Source of the DNA: G963664835 sp963664835
Lineage (GTDB): Bacteria > Chloroflexota > UBA6077 > FW602-bin22 > JBCLEL01
DNA length: 64,000 bases
Reading direction: 5' to 3'
Assembly: GCA_963664835.2 (NCBI GenBank)
Contig: CAXXUG010000028.1
Location: 203,210-267,209 of the forward strand
This document shows positions 34,693 to 44,103 of this stretch, in pieces. Made by a program: the position numbers and the translations under genes. Position 1 is the stretch's first letter, and each line of letters starts with the position of its first letter. Under the pieces are notes generated by a model. The model searched no databases. It worked only from the letters and a program-made list of their open reading frames with translations, and was not told where the DNA came from.

Positions 34693-35565
34693 CTAGGCAG
34701 TCAGGCCAAGGAACCGCGCAGCGTTCATGCCAAAGATGCCTGAAGCTTGCGCTTCCGTCAGGAAATCGCAATGCTTGATGTAGTCTCGTAACTGTCTGTA
34801 GGTGGCTTTAGTCAAGACCGGTGGGTAATCCGTACCCCAGAATATCTTGTCGGCGCCTATATTCTCCACCGTCCACCTGAGAAACTCTTGTGCCGTTGGA
34901 AATGGATACTCCTCAGGCCTATTGACCAAGTTAGGTATCGCAGCAATGTCGGCCCATATCCTGGGATGGGTTGACAGTAGTGCGCGGTCCTCCCATCCGT
35001 CGCCACTGGCTCCACCTACGTGGCAGTTTACGATCGAAATGTTCTCGAATTCGTCAATAAGCTTCCGTATTGCGATCACATCTTCAGGCGGCGAAGCGAT
35101 TAGATCTATTGCCATAATTCGCTTGAGCTGGTTTAGTCGCTCCCAGATTCGCCACTCGTTTTCGCCGTCGAAACGAAAGCGGCTTCTCATCCTGCGTGTA
35201 GATCCCACTTCGACCTTTAGACCAATCATCCCAGCTTCTATGAGACGCTCAAGCTGGTCCGGCGCATCTGGTTGATCCATAGGTCCAAGGAATGCGAAAC
35301 CCACAAATCTATCCGGCCACTTCCGCAGTGCGCCAATCACCGCTTCGTTTTGGTCACCGTACATGTTGTGCTGGACCAGTACTGCCTTGTCGACACCGGC
35401 GTCGTCCATATAGCCCAGCAAGACCTCTGGGGGACTGGCGGGTGGATGAAAGGACGGGGGTAAGATCTGCATCGGCTCACCACCATCGACTAATTTCCCA
35501 TATTCGACCGGTTGCCAGAATCCGGTGAATTTGGGCGCTATGTGGGCGTGGGCGTCAATTATCAT
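34693..35565 (-). CDS. Amidohydrolase_2 family metal-dependent hydrolase
   Basis: TIM-barrel amidohydrolase of the aminocarboxymuconate-semialdehyde-decarboxylase-like (Amidohydro_2) group, about 290 residues. The metal motif DAHAHI sits at the very N-terminus. VNCHVGG and IFWGTDYPP supply the later His and Asp ligands. The ATG at 35565 is preferred over an earlier in-frame codon because AGAGGAG lies 5 bp upstream and family members start at M-IIDxHxH. Members hydrolyse or decarboxylate ring-cleavage products, lactones and the like; the substrate is unknown. Convergent to murJ. Confidence 0.87.
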   Translation of the reverse strand: MIIDAHAHIAPKFTGFWQPVEYGKLVDGGEPMQILPPSFHPPASPPEVLLGYMDDAGVDKAVLVQHNMYGDQNEAVIGALRKWPDRFVGFAFLGPMDQPDAPDQLERLIEAGMIGLKVEVGSTRRMRSRFRFDGENEWRIWERLNQLKRIMAIDLIASPPEDVIAIRKLIDEFENISIVNCHVGGASGDGWEDRALLSTHPRIWADIAAIPNLVNRPEEYPFPTAQEFLRWTVENIGADKIFWGTDYPPVLTKATYRQLRDYIKHCDFLTEAQASGIFGMNAARFLGLTA

Positions 35566-35787
35566 TCTTGCTCCTCTTTTCAAGCCGGGCGAAAACGGCA
35601 ACCTGTTAAAGTTCGGACTCAAACAACGGCGTTTCTACAGTCTATCAATTGGGGCAACGCGGCATAGCGGGGAATAGATCGCCATACGTTCTCGTAGAAA
35701 CTGAGACTGGCATGTCTCCCTGGTTGTCGCCGAAGGACTCAAAGAGCACCTGGCAAGTACTGAGCAGTTGGCTCAGTAGGATGCCGT
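35566..35787. other. Short gap between two minus-strand genes
   Basis: About 220 bp without a recognised element; it probably holds the amidohydrolase promoter. Confidence 0.35.
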
Positions 35788-37956
35788 CTACGAGCCTGGA
35801 ATGGGCCCGCCATGGAATCGCCCGTAAATCTCGTGAAACTTGGCCTCTTTTTCGAGGGGAGTGTTGGCGAGAAAAGCCTGATAAATCTCGTCCTCGGTTA
35901 CCGGTTCACCTTTAGACTCGCCCAACATGTATAGGTCTCGCAAAGAGGAAGATACCACCTCACGCCCGAGTTCTACGTACATCGCCAACATGAACGAACC
36001 GCCAAGGATGTATGGGCAATCGGCTAAGTCGGATTGCTGGATCCCGTCTGTGGTCTGTCCGGCAGTAGCTTCGAGGAACTCTTGAATATCGGTCACCCCA
36101 TGGGGTTTGCAATATTCTGTGTCACGACTGATGGCCTCAACCAAGCGGTTGGTAAGTGCCACTTGCTCTGTGACGTGGAGGGTGTGGAGCGCCAGGAGTT
36201 CCGCCGATCCTTCAATGAGCCACAACGGAAGGTCTTTCGAATTCCAGTAGAAGTGAGCCAGTTCGTGGTGGAGAATCCATCTAAACATTATGGTTCTCTC
36301 CGATTCCATTATCGCGATGTGGGTGAACGAGTTTACTCCCGAATAGCGGTACCAATTAGGCAAGCGCCATTCGGGTTCCAACAAGACTATGACATCAGTC
36401 TTTTGCCAGAACACTCCCATGAAATCTTCAATCACTTCTATCCCAGACCGCATGACTTTGAATAGGTCATCATAGGGTGGAATCGAAGATCGGCGAATCG
36501 CGTAGAGGTGCACGTCGCCGACTGAAGGCAAGGAGATGGTTGCGGAGCGCACGCGGCCATCTTGAATCAGGCCGGAGAATAGTTGCTCCGAGGCAATGAC
36601 TCTACTGAGTACGAGGACTAAGGCCACCTCTTCGTCCGTTAGATCGTCCTGGTACCAAGCCTGCGTGGCGATTTGCTCCAGTTGGCTTTCCTCCATTTCT
36701 CCTAAGGAGCCCAGAGCATGGAGGTGCAGTGGTCTCAACCAAGGCAAGGCGGAGAGTTCCTTGGCGAAGTCGAGGTCTTCCAACGCTATATCCCGCAAAT
36801 ACATAATCGCCCACTGTTCACCTTTTGTCAGATCGTCGGCTAACCAAGGAAAGCCCAATATGATCTGAGCCAGGGAGACGTCTTCTTGAGCGATGTCGTC
36901 CAAGTCTCTAATTACCCAAAGTTCGTCCTCGGTCAGACCGTCGGCGACCCAAGAAAAATTGGACATGAGTCGAGCCAACTCCTCCGTGGTTGACGACGCT
37001 GGCGTAGTCTTGCCCTCTTGTTCAAATGCATTCTTCAAATTACTGTTGGGTAGCTGCGCAGGGCGTGCTACTCCTTTTGGTTTTGTGTTGTCGTATTGCC
37101 GGTATAGCGCACTGCCTCGGGCCTTCTGCTCTAGGTCTCCTGGAAGGTTCTGACCAGTGATGATTGACTTTAGGTGGTCGCCAAGCAGCAATGCCTGAGT
37201 CTGGCCACTCTTCTTGTCGTAGTGCATTATCCCGCGTTGGAAGCGTAGATAGATGAATTCGCTGTTGTTTGGGTCAGCCGCAGGCCGCGAAATTACTGCT
37301 CCCCACATCTCCAGGTTGATCCCGGGCATCCAGTCCGGATTCCCATCGCCATCCGGGTATGCGTCCTCGAACTGGACCGTATTCAGGAAGACCTCGTGAA
37401 AGTTGACTTTTACGCCTTCCCAGACATTTGGGACGTTCTGTTTCATCCAGGCTAACAGCGCCGTCTGATAATTTGTCGAGCCAGGAGGCGGTGCAGTCGC
37501 TACTAACTCTCTATCGAAAGTCGGGAACGTCGCGCCGTTCGCCACGTTGTATTCGAGCAGACCCTTGTCCAGAATATTGAGTTGCCCCGGGCTGCCATCC
37601 TGACTGATCTGGATGACTCGCCGCTGGAAGAACTGGACTTCACTTCCACGGAAACGGAACTTGCGCGAAGTTGGATAGCCAAATGCGTTCACTCCACCAC
37701 GCTTGATAAAGTAATCCCATATCGTGTCGTCGGCGATCCAATAGCCGGTTTGGGGAAAGTAGCGGTCCGCACTAACCGACGAAACCGTCTCGTTTGGCGC
37801 GGCTCCAACGATAACTGGGGACGCGAAGATCGAAGTTGCCACGGCAAATGACAGCAAGATCTTGAGGACTCCGTGCCCGATCAATGGTTCGCTCTTCCCA
37901 GCAAAATTAGTGCCTGAATCCGTACGCAAATGATTATCTTTGGGGTTATTGGGCAT
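35788..37956 (-). CDS. Secreted gluzincin-like metallopeptidase with LGFP-like and repeat modules
   Basis: About 722-residue exported protein. A signal peptide follows the chosen ATG (HGVLKILLSFAVATSIFASPV, about 27-50). The next module, YFPQTGYWIADDTIWDYFIKRGG.NAFGYPTS, resembles the LGFP-like wall-associated repeats of secreted Chloroflexota proteins. A middle region (about 330-470) has three or four imperfect units of about 36 residues of the form W-ADDLT-E-(8)-L-IA-ED. The C-terminal part has HELAH (about 564-568) and WLIEGSAE 11-18 residues on, the zinc-site pattern of peptidase-MA-like gluzincins. Start choice rests on signal-peptide position; an in-frame start at 38061 is possible. The target is unknown. 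Confidence 0.75.
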   Translation of the reverse strand: MPNNPKDNHLRTDSGTNFAGKSEPLIGHGVLKILLSFAVATSIFASPVIVGAAPNETVSSVSADRYFPQTGYWIADDTIWDYFIKRGGVNAFGYPTSRKFRFRGSEVQFFQRRVIQISQDGSPGQLNILDKGLLEYNVANGATFPTFDRELVATAPPPGSTNYQTALLAWMKQNVPNVWEGVKVNFHEVFLNTVQFEDAYPDGDGNPDWMPGINLEMWGAVISRPAADPNNSEFIYLRFQRGIMHYDKKSGQTQALLLGDHLKSIITGQNLPGDLEQKARGSALYRQYDNTKPKGVARPAQLPNSNLKNAFEQEGKTTPASSTTEELARLMSNFSWVADGLTEDELWVIRDLDDIAQEDVSLAQIILGFPWLADDLTKGEQWAIMYLRDIALEDLDFAKELSALPWLRPLHLHALGSLGEMEESQLEQIATQAWYQDDLTDEEVALVLVLSRVIASEQLFSGLIQDGRVRSATISLPSVGDVHLYAIRRSSIPPYDDLFKVMRSGIEVIEDFMGVFWQKTDVIVLLEPEWRLPNWYRYSGVNSFTHIAIMESERTIMFRWILHHELAHFYWNSKDLPLWLIEGSAELLALHTLHVTEQVALTNRLVEAISRDTEYCKPHGVTDIQEFLEATAGQTTDGIQQSDLADCPYILGGSFMLAMYVELGREVVSSSLRDLYMLGESKGEPVTEDEIYQAFLANTPLEKEAKFHEIYGRFHGGPIPGS

Positions 37957-38100
37957 CCTAGCAGAAGCCTCGTAAGAGAGGGATGAACAAGCTCGTCTGA
38001 ATTCTCGTGACAACCCTTGATGCGCTATCAGAATCCTGGCCGGGTACCCAAAGCGCGACATGTGCTTGAGGATTGCCGGTGTTAGACAAGGAAGGGGACT

Positions 38101-38857
38101 CTAATTTGACGGGTGCAGAACGAACCACAGTACCGAACCGTCATTGACGTTCATTAACAACCGGTCGCCGTGGGTGTGAAACTTCGTCTGGTAGGCAAGG
38201 GATAAAAACGTTCCTCCCGTTCCATCACGCGGCAGCGTTCGTGCAGGCGCGTCTTCTTTCCAGTATCCGTCGGTTATTGGCTGCCATTGGTTTCCGGCGA
38301 GCTCGATATGATCGCTCGTAAGCTTTGTATTGATTTTTTCAGAGACGCTCCGGTAGCGACTGATTAACAGGAGCCGGGCCGAAACTCCGCCAACATTTTT
38401 TCGGACGCGGGAATGAACCGATCTTTGTTTTGGAATTTCCTTTTTTCCCTCCACCGCTTGGTCTGATCTGCGAGCTCGGGCTCGGAGCACAGGCAGGCGG
38501 TAAAAAGGTTGTTCAGACTATTCGTTTCGCATTTCTTAATCTTCGACATAACGCCTGATTGCAGATTGATAACGACAGGGGCATAGAACCGACGCCTCCA
38601 CGGGCCAGCCGGCTTAAACAAAAGTATATTCTGCAGATTTCCAATTCTGGTGCGCTGCCTCGTATTCGACATGGGCCGACAACGTGGTTCTGGACAGTGA
38701 TGCGGACTAGTGCGGATTTATGGGAACATATGTGCGGCATTCGCATTCTCGTATCGTCGACTCCGCAGTGTTCGAGGAATGCCTGGTAAAGAGGTCCTGA
38801 ACTCACCATCTGGTCGATCCCAAGTCGCGGCACAATAGATGCATCGTCGCTCGTCAT
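38101..38857 (-). pseudogene. Possible decayed gene of unknown family
   Basis: Three consecutive minus-strand open stretches in three frames (38857-38513, 38672-38364, 38490-38101) overlap head to tail. Each has protein-like composition, e.g. FKPAGPWRRRFYAPVVINL, TKRWREKRKFQNKDRFIPASEK and KLTSDHIELAGNQWQPITDGYW. Joined with two frame changes they would make one protein of roughly 200 residues. I recognise no family. Base composition is lower in GC than the neighbours. A single frameshifted gene is the simplest reading, but chance frames cannot be excluded. Confidence 0.35.
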
Positions 38858-39279
38858 ATGACCGGATCGCCTGCTACCCGTTTAGTGAACGTCGACCGGC
38901 TGTTCATTGAGATGCGAATTCGCGGGAACCACGTTCGCTGTGCAAAGGCCGCATTAGGGAGACGCAAATGGCCGGACGTTTGTTGGTCCAACTAGGGCGA
39001 ATTGTCTGTGCGCTCGAGGCTGGGGATAATCCCCAGCGGTACCGGGTTTATCCTCATACTACATTGGATTCCAGGACTGCCCGGTGCCGGACGAACGGAA
39101 GGAATGGTAGAAACGGCGGCGTGAGAATTCCGGAATCGGAATTTAGCCGCCAACGGTAAGATGCGGAACGGCGCATATTCTGGTTATGTAATTGGTTTGG
39201 ACGATGCGGTCTAATCCTTGTTGCCGGCTGGACCCGGCTGGTAGACTCAGCGCGAAATTCATGACAGAGGACGCTGAAC
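38858..39279. other. Non-coding gap with a GCTGGGG palindrome
   Basis: No gene is supported. An inverted repeat GCTGGGG-ataat-CCCCAGC at 39019-39037 has the same stem as the GGCTGGGG repeat subtype but a different loop, and lacks the other repeat blocks. The codon GTG at 39280 begins the next gene. Confidence 0.45.
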
Positions 39280-40674
39280 GTGCAACTCCCGCCGAGTGAT
39301 CAGGAACAATCCTGGATACCTCTTGGTATCGGACCCGCAATGCAGCCCTTGATGAATACGCCAGACTCGCCGGACTACCAGAATGCTCTGGCCTGCATCC
39401 GTTGCGGTCTGTGCTTGTCTGTCTGTCCCACCTACGCGACGGACCGACTGGAAGTCCAATCGCCACGGGGAAGAGTCGCGCTCATCCGAGCGGTAGACGA
39501 GGGTCGCCTGCCCCTCGAATCACCCGGATTCCACGACCATATGTATCACTGTCTCGATTGCCGGGCGTGCGAGACGATCTGCCCTTCGGGCGTAAAGGTC
39601 GGAGAGCTTGTATTGGGGGCGCGCGCGGAGATCGAGAAGCAGCGCACACCAGGATTCATCGAGAGAGCCATCAAGAAGTTCACGTTGGAATGGGTGTTGT
39701 TTTCGCCAGAGCGTGTCGAGATAGCAACAGTTCCGCTGCGGCTCTATCAACGGCTTGGCTTGCAGTGGCTGGTCCGAAAGACGCGAATACTACATATACT
39801 TCCTGGTCCATTCAAGACATTTGCGGTGATGGAAGAGCTCTTGCCGAAGTTACCGGGGCGTCCACTGCGCAGCATGATCGACGAGGTGACGCCGGCGAAA
39901 GGCGAGCGCACCTACAAAGTAGGATTCTTCCTGGGTTGCGTGATGAACGTAGTCTTTGCCGAGTCGAGTCAATCTACGTTGAATGTCTTGGTGGAGAACG
40001 GCTGCGAGGTGGTCACTCCCAGGGCGCAAAAATGCTGCGGGGCCCCTCACGCCGGTGAGGGCGATTTCAAGAGCCTGCGCGAGCTAGCCCGGCAAAACGT
40101 GGACCTTTTTTCGAAATGGGAACTGGACTATATAGTTGCCGACTGCGCCGCCTGCTCGGCAGAGACTAAGAAGTACGGCGAGTTACTTGAGGAGGAGCCC
40201 GAGTACGCCGATCGGGCGCGGGCGTTCAGCGCAAAGGTCCGCGATATCAGTGAGTTCCTGGCGATGATTCCTTTGAGGCAGCCAAGGGGCGAGGTCAATA
40301 AGCGGGTGACATATCACGAGGCCTGTCACCTGTGCCACGCCCAGGGTGTTTCGAAGGAGCCACGGAAGATGATTGAGTCGGTTCCCGGCGTGGAACTGGT
40401 AGAGATGGATGAAGCGGATTGGTGCTGTGGCAGCGCCGGCGTTTACAACCTGACCCATCCAGACAGGGCGGAGAAGATCCTGGAGCGGAAGATGGGAAAC
40501 GCAACCGCGACTGGCGCCGAAATCGTCGTTACCGGCAACCCGGGATGCCTGATGCAACTCGAGGCCGGCGCTCGCCGGTACAACGAGGGTACGAAGGTGT
40601 TGCACCCGGTCCAACTGCTGGACGCGGCCTACCAGGGAGTTGAAGAGCCCGCCGGCTCTACCCGCCGGAAATAG
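39280..40674 (+). CDS. GlcF-like (Fe-S)-binding oxidoreductase subunit
   Basis: 464-residue cytoplasmic electron-transfer subunit of the glycolate oxidase/heterodisulfide-reductase-like type. Two [4Fe-4S] ferredoxin motifs are near the N-terminus: CIRCGLCLSVCP and CLDCRACETICP. Two CCG (cysteine-rich) domains follow: GCVMNVVF with KCCGAPHAGEGD, and CHLCHAQGV with WCCGSAGVYN. This is the domain order of GlcF. The flavin subunit (GlcD) is not in the window. The next gene, an SHMT, begins 80 bp later, so a link to glyoxylate/glycine metabolism is plausible. Confidence 0.88.
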   Translation: MQLPPSDQEQSWIPLGIGPAMQPLMNTPDSPDYQNALACIRCGLCLSVCPTYATDRLEVQSPRGRVALIRAVDEGRLPLESPGFHDHMYHCLDCRACETICPSGVKVGELVLGARAEIEKQRTPGFIERAIKKFTLEWVLFSPERVEIATVPLRLYQRLGLQWLVRKTRILHILPGPFKTFAVMEELLPKLPGRPLRSMIDEVTPAKGERTYKVGFFLGCVMNVVFAESSQSTLNVLVENGCEVVTPRAQKCCGAPHAGEGDFKSLRELARQNVDLFSKWELDYIVADCAACSAETKKYGELLEEEPEYADRARAFSAKVRDISEFLAMIPLRQPRGEVNKRVTYHEACHLCHAQGVSKEPRKMIESVPGVELVEMDEADWCCGSAGVYNLTHPDRAEKILERKMGNATATGAEIVVTGNPGCLMQLEAGARRYNEGTKVLHPVQLLDAAYQGVEEPAGSTRRK

Positions 40675-40754
40675 TCGGCTTGCTGGGTGTCGGCCTGAAA
40701 TAGCGCACCGAAGCGATCTGGTTTCCTGTGAGATGTTCTCCCTTTTGAGGTGAA

Positions 40755-42719
40755 ATGCCGATGTCAATCAATGTTGAAGAGAAGGGATTTCTTTTCGAGG
40801 AGTCGATCGACTCGGCGGACCACATAATCTCGAGGATCATCAATGCAGAGGAGAGCCGCCAAATTGAGAAGCTGATAATGATCCCTTCCGAAAGCGCGGC
40901 GCCGACCGCGGTGCGGCAGGCGATGGGGTCGGTGTTATCGAACATCTACGCAGAGGGGTACCCTTCGCTGGATACGCTGGCGGAGGACGAGTCGCTTCTA
41001 GGCGATCTGGACTATCAGCTAGCCCGATTCCACCGGCTCGGCGACAGACGTTACTACCAAGGCACAGAGATGGCGAATTTGGTAGAGGCATTGGCGATCA
41101 GAAGGGTCCGAGAGCTCTTCGCGAACGAGAGGGCCGGCTTTGGCGACATCTTAGCCAACGTGCAGCCGCTCTCCGGGGCCCCGGCAAATAATGCGATCTA
41201 CAACGCATTGCTCGAACACGGCGACACAATGATGGGGATGAATCTCGCTCACGGGGGCCATCTCACCCATGGAAGCCCGGTCAATCGATCGGGCAAGAAC
41301 TATAGGGTCGTTTCCTACAGTGTGAACGAAGAAACCGGGCGTTTGGACCTCGAGCAGGTGGCACGTTTGGCACGTGAGAGTCGGCCCAAACTGATCGTGG
41401 CCGGCGCGTCGGCCTACCCTTGGGAGATTAACTGGGTTCGATTGAGGGAGATTGCAGACTCGTTACCGGAGAAATGCTATCTGGTCGCCGACATATCGCA
41501 TACCGCCGGGCTCGTGGTGGCGGACCTGTTCCCAAATCCAGTCGGCGTAGTTGACGTAACCAGCGCGACTACCCACAAGACCATGATTGGTCCCCGAGCC
41601 GCCATCATTCTGACAACTGACGAATCACTGGCACGCCGGATTGACCGGGCAGTCTTTCCTGGAGAGCAGGGCGGGCCGCACATGAACACTATCGCAGCGA
41701 TGGCTGTGGCGTTCGGAATAGCCAAGACGGAGAAGTTCCGAGAGCTGCAGCGGAGTATCGTTGCGAATGCGGAGCGGTTGGCGCACGAACTGGCGGCAAG
41801 GGGTTTGACCATAGCCTACGGCGGAACGAACACGCATCTGTGCCTAGTGGATTGCCGTTTGTTGAGGAACGAGGACGGGGAAGGTCTGGATGGAAACGTG
41901 GCTGCGAGATTCCTGGAACAGGTTGGCATCGTTTGCAATGGCAACACGATTTACGGCGACACTCGTCCCAGGTTCCCCGGAGCGATCAGGCTTGGGACGC
42001 CCTGGCTGAGTCAACGTGGGTTCGGCGGTGATGATATGGCGGAAGTCGCCGACATTATCGCGACCGTGCTGTTCGCCGTGCGACCCTATTCTTACACCGT
42101 TGGCAAGAGTCGGCGACCCGCCGGCAAGATCGATTCCGAGGTTCTGAGCAAGTGCCGCCAGCGCGTCCGGGAACTGATCAGGGTAAACGCCGCTGGACCG
42201 CAGCCGGCAACGGCAACGGCATCGGTGGTTGAACGGCAAAGGGGGACGGAGCCAGTCTTGGCCCAAATAACTGGTCCGCGGGCGCTGAGCTTCATATCAC
42301 AGGCGTCAGACGTAGAAACTAAGAATTGGGAGATCGGGAGTTGGAAGCCGGCGGCGATACGCAGAGTAGACGGATCGGTGTTCTCGAGGTCGGCGATTGC
42401 TTGGATGGGACGGGACAGGCACGGCCGCGAGGAGATAAGGCTGCTGCTGCCGGCCGACCTAGCGGACGAAGCGATCCAATGGCTCCGCGATCTGTCGAGC
42501 GGAATTGTCGACCTGGGGCATGACTCGCCGGTACGCTCGTTAGATGGGCCGGTAACCGTGCGTGAGCTGAGGAAAGCGTCGATTGACCCAGAGGCGCAGG
42601 GGCTCCTGTCGATCGAAGACTACGAGCCACGGTTCACCGCCTCCAGGACCTATTTTGTGGGCCAACGCGCGCTTGGATGGGCCGGATCCGCGACGGAATC
42701 TGTCGGCTGGTCTGAATAG
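40755..42719 (+). CDS. Serine hydroxymethyltransferase-like protein with insertion and C-terminal extension
   Basis: PLP enzyme of fold type I, 654 residues against about 420 for ordinary GlyA. The PLP lysine is Lys275 in TSATTHKTMIGPR. Other SHMT marks are IPSESAAPTAVRQAMGS, SGAPANNAIYNALL, DISHTAGLV and FPGEQGGPHMNTIAA. Between EGYP and RRYYQGTE, normally adjacent, lie about 27 extra residues. From about residue 465 an extension of about 190 residues follows, with an Ala/Thr-rich linker and a domain that may relate to the glycine-cleavage T-protein N-terminus; that link is tentative. Start ATG 40755, or 40761 (MSINVEE). It may serve one-carbon metabolism or act on another beta-hydroxy amino acid. 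Confidence 0.8.
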   Translation: MPMSINVEEKGFLFEESIDSADHIISRIINAEESRQIEKLIMIPSESAAPTAVRQAMGSVLSNIYAEGYPSLDTLAEDESLLGDLDYQLARFHRLGDRRYYQGTEMANLVEALAIRRVRELFANERAGFGDILANVQPLSGAPANNAIYNALLEHGDTMMGMNLAHGGHLTHGSPVNRSGKNYRVVSYSVNEETGRLDLEQVARLARESRPKLIVAGASAYPWEINWVRLREIADSLPEKCYLVADISHTAGLVVADLFPNPVGVVDVTSATTHKTMIGPRAAIILTTDESLARRIDRAVFPGEQGGPHMNTIAAMAVAFGIAKTEKFRELQRSIVANAERLAHELAARGLTIAYGGTNTHLCLVDCRLLRNEDGEGLDGNVAARFLEQVGIVCNGNTIYGDTRPRFPGAIRLGTPWLSQRGFGGDDMAEVADIIATVLFAVRPYSYTVGKSRRPAGKIDSEVLSKCRQRVRELIRVNAAGPQPATATASVVERQRGTEPVLAQITGPRALSFISQASDVETKNWEIGSWKPAAIRRVDGSVFSRSAIAWMGRDRHGREEIRLLLPADLADEAIQWLRDLSSGIVDLGHDSPVRSLDGPVTVRELRKASIDPEAQGLLSIEDYEPRFTASRTYFVGQRALGWAGSATESVGWSE

Positions 42720-42808
42720 AGCATCGAAGAAATCTTCCATTCAGCGCACCTCTGGAAGGTCCCGGTATGCGAGGACGTACCTAACCTGTGGGTGTGACAG
42801 CCAGGAGT

Positions 42809-43279
42809 TCAGCTATCTAAAGCGTCGAGTTCCGAAACCTTCTCGTCGAATCTGCGTATAGCGAGGCGTTCCCTGTTTAGCTGGCTGGAAGAGGACGCCG
42901 AGGCAGCCGGAAGAAGCTCGCTGAACTTGGCGCACATGTACGACTCAAACTCGCTGTCCATCTCGAGCAGCGGTTGAGTCTGGGTACGCGCTACAAGGGC
43001 GCGCAATCTCTCGATGCTTCGTCTGCGGCCGGCCAAAGGGCCTGATCGCTCGGCCGTTTCGCCCTGGCAGATTGCGGAGGCGGTAGCCAACAGGGATGGC
43101 GCCAACTGGGTCTCCAGACAGAAGCGAACAAACCACTCAAGATGGAAGAGCGGCTCGCCGGACCCTGGAGGCGCGAACCGTTCGGCGCAGTTGATCAGTT
43201 GCTTAACGGTTTCATCCAACTCGTTACGGAGAGAGTCCGCGAGGGTTGCGATGCGGGTCTGGCTATCCTGTGATGTCAT
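42809..43279 (-). CDS. Hypothetical protein, mostly helical
   Basis: 156 residues, no family recognised. The ATG at 43279 has a strong AGGAGG 10 bp upstream, which supports a real gene. The protein looks soluble and alpha-helical: a charged N-terminal helix (RIATLADSLRNELDETVKQLINCAERF), a hydrophobic middle (FHLEWFVRFCLETQLAPSLLATASAIC) and a charged C-terminus. It is convergent to the SHMT gene with a gap of 90 bp. No signal peptide or transmembrane segment is seen. Confidence 0.65.
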   Translation of the reverse strand: MTSQDSQTRIATLADSLRNELDETVKQLINCAERFAPPGSGEPLFHLEWFVRFCLETQLAPSLLATASAICQGETAERSGPLAGRRRSIERLRALVARTQTQPLLEMDSEFESYMCAKFSELLPAASASSSSQLNRERLAIRRFDEKVSELDALDS

Positions 43280-43730
43280 CGTTTCCTGACCTCCTTGGCC
43301 AAGGCAATAGCTGCGGGCGAGAGTGTACTCTTCAAGTATGCGTGGATGGATTCATAAAGGGAATATGCAATCGCCGCTCCGTTTCATTCGGGGGCGATTG
43401 TCGAGCAACGAGCACTGAGTTGGCCCGGGAGATCGTTCGCAGATACAAATGACCTGGCTTTGCGGGCCTGGGGAAGTTTGAGTGCGATCCCGCTCCGACA
43501 CGCGCGGAGTTGTGGACTCACACAGAATATGGCGGTCCGGTGCGCCTGCGGCGGGGGAGAAGTGCCCCGGTATACTTTAGTCTCCCACCTTTGGATTCCA
43601 GCGTTCTCTGGATTGAGGAGACGGGAGTCAACCTGACGTCGGGGTCGTGGACATGGTTTCACAGTGATCTCTTACGCCGGCTGGCGTTCTGGCGGCCTGA
43701 GGCGCTACACTCATCAACCGGGAGGAGCTG
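43280..43730. other. Divergent intergenic gap, nothing recognised
   Basis: About 450 bp between the hypothetical gene and the zinc-ribbon gene. Both must have promoters here, but none is clear. No hairpin-plus-T-run and no dispersed-repeat hairpin. Confidence 0.4.
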
Positions 43731-44078
43731 GTGGCATACTGTCCGAATTGCAGTCGTGAATATGCCGATGCAGTGGCTCAATGTATTGAATGCGGAACTG
43801 GCCTGAGTCCAGGACACAGGCCGGTGGAGAGATACTCCAGCATGGAGCCACAGGACGTCTTGGTTCCATTGTTCTCGTTCTTCTGTTTTGCGGTTTCGGC
43901 ATCGCTGCTGTACGCGACGCTTGGCGCGCAGTTCGAATGGATCGATGGTCCTATCGCCACATTTATAGAACGAGTTCAACCGCCGTGTTTCGTGATCTTT
44001 TACCTAGTAGGCTCGCTTATCAGTGCCGGAGTTTTGGCCGGGTGGCTTCTCCGGGTGCTGATTCGCCGGATGAAGTGA
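43731..44078 (+). CDS. Zinc-ribbon membrane protein
   Basis: 115 residues. An N-terminal zinc ribbon with CPNC and CIEC (Cys4) is followed by two transmembrane segments (LVPLFSFFCFAVSASLLYATL and FVIFYLVGSLISAGVLAGWLL) and a basic tail LLRVLIRRMK. The GTG start at 43731 has GGGAGGAG just upstream. Function unknown; such proteins are common small envelope genes. It lies 25 bp before dacA and is probably the first gene of that operon. Confidence 0.75.
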   Translation: MAYCPNCSREYADAVAQCIECGTGLSPGHRPVERYSSMEPQDVLVPLFSFFCFAVSASLLYATLGAQFEWIDGPIATFIERVQPPCFVIFYLVGSLISAGVLAGWLLRVLIRRMK

Positions 44079-44103
44079 CGTCCGACCTCCTCAAATACAG
44101 ATC

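Noticed and set aside
39280..42719. GlcF-like and SHMT genes as a complete glycolate oxidase operon
   Set aside because: No GlcD/GlcE flavin subunit is present nearby, so the pathway cannot be claimed.
43510..43806. Open frame of 98 codons overlapping the zinc-ribbon gene start
   Set aside because: No ribosome site or family character; the overlapping zinc-ribbon frame has both.
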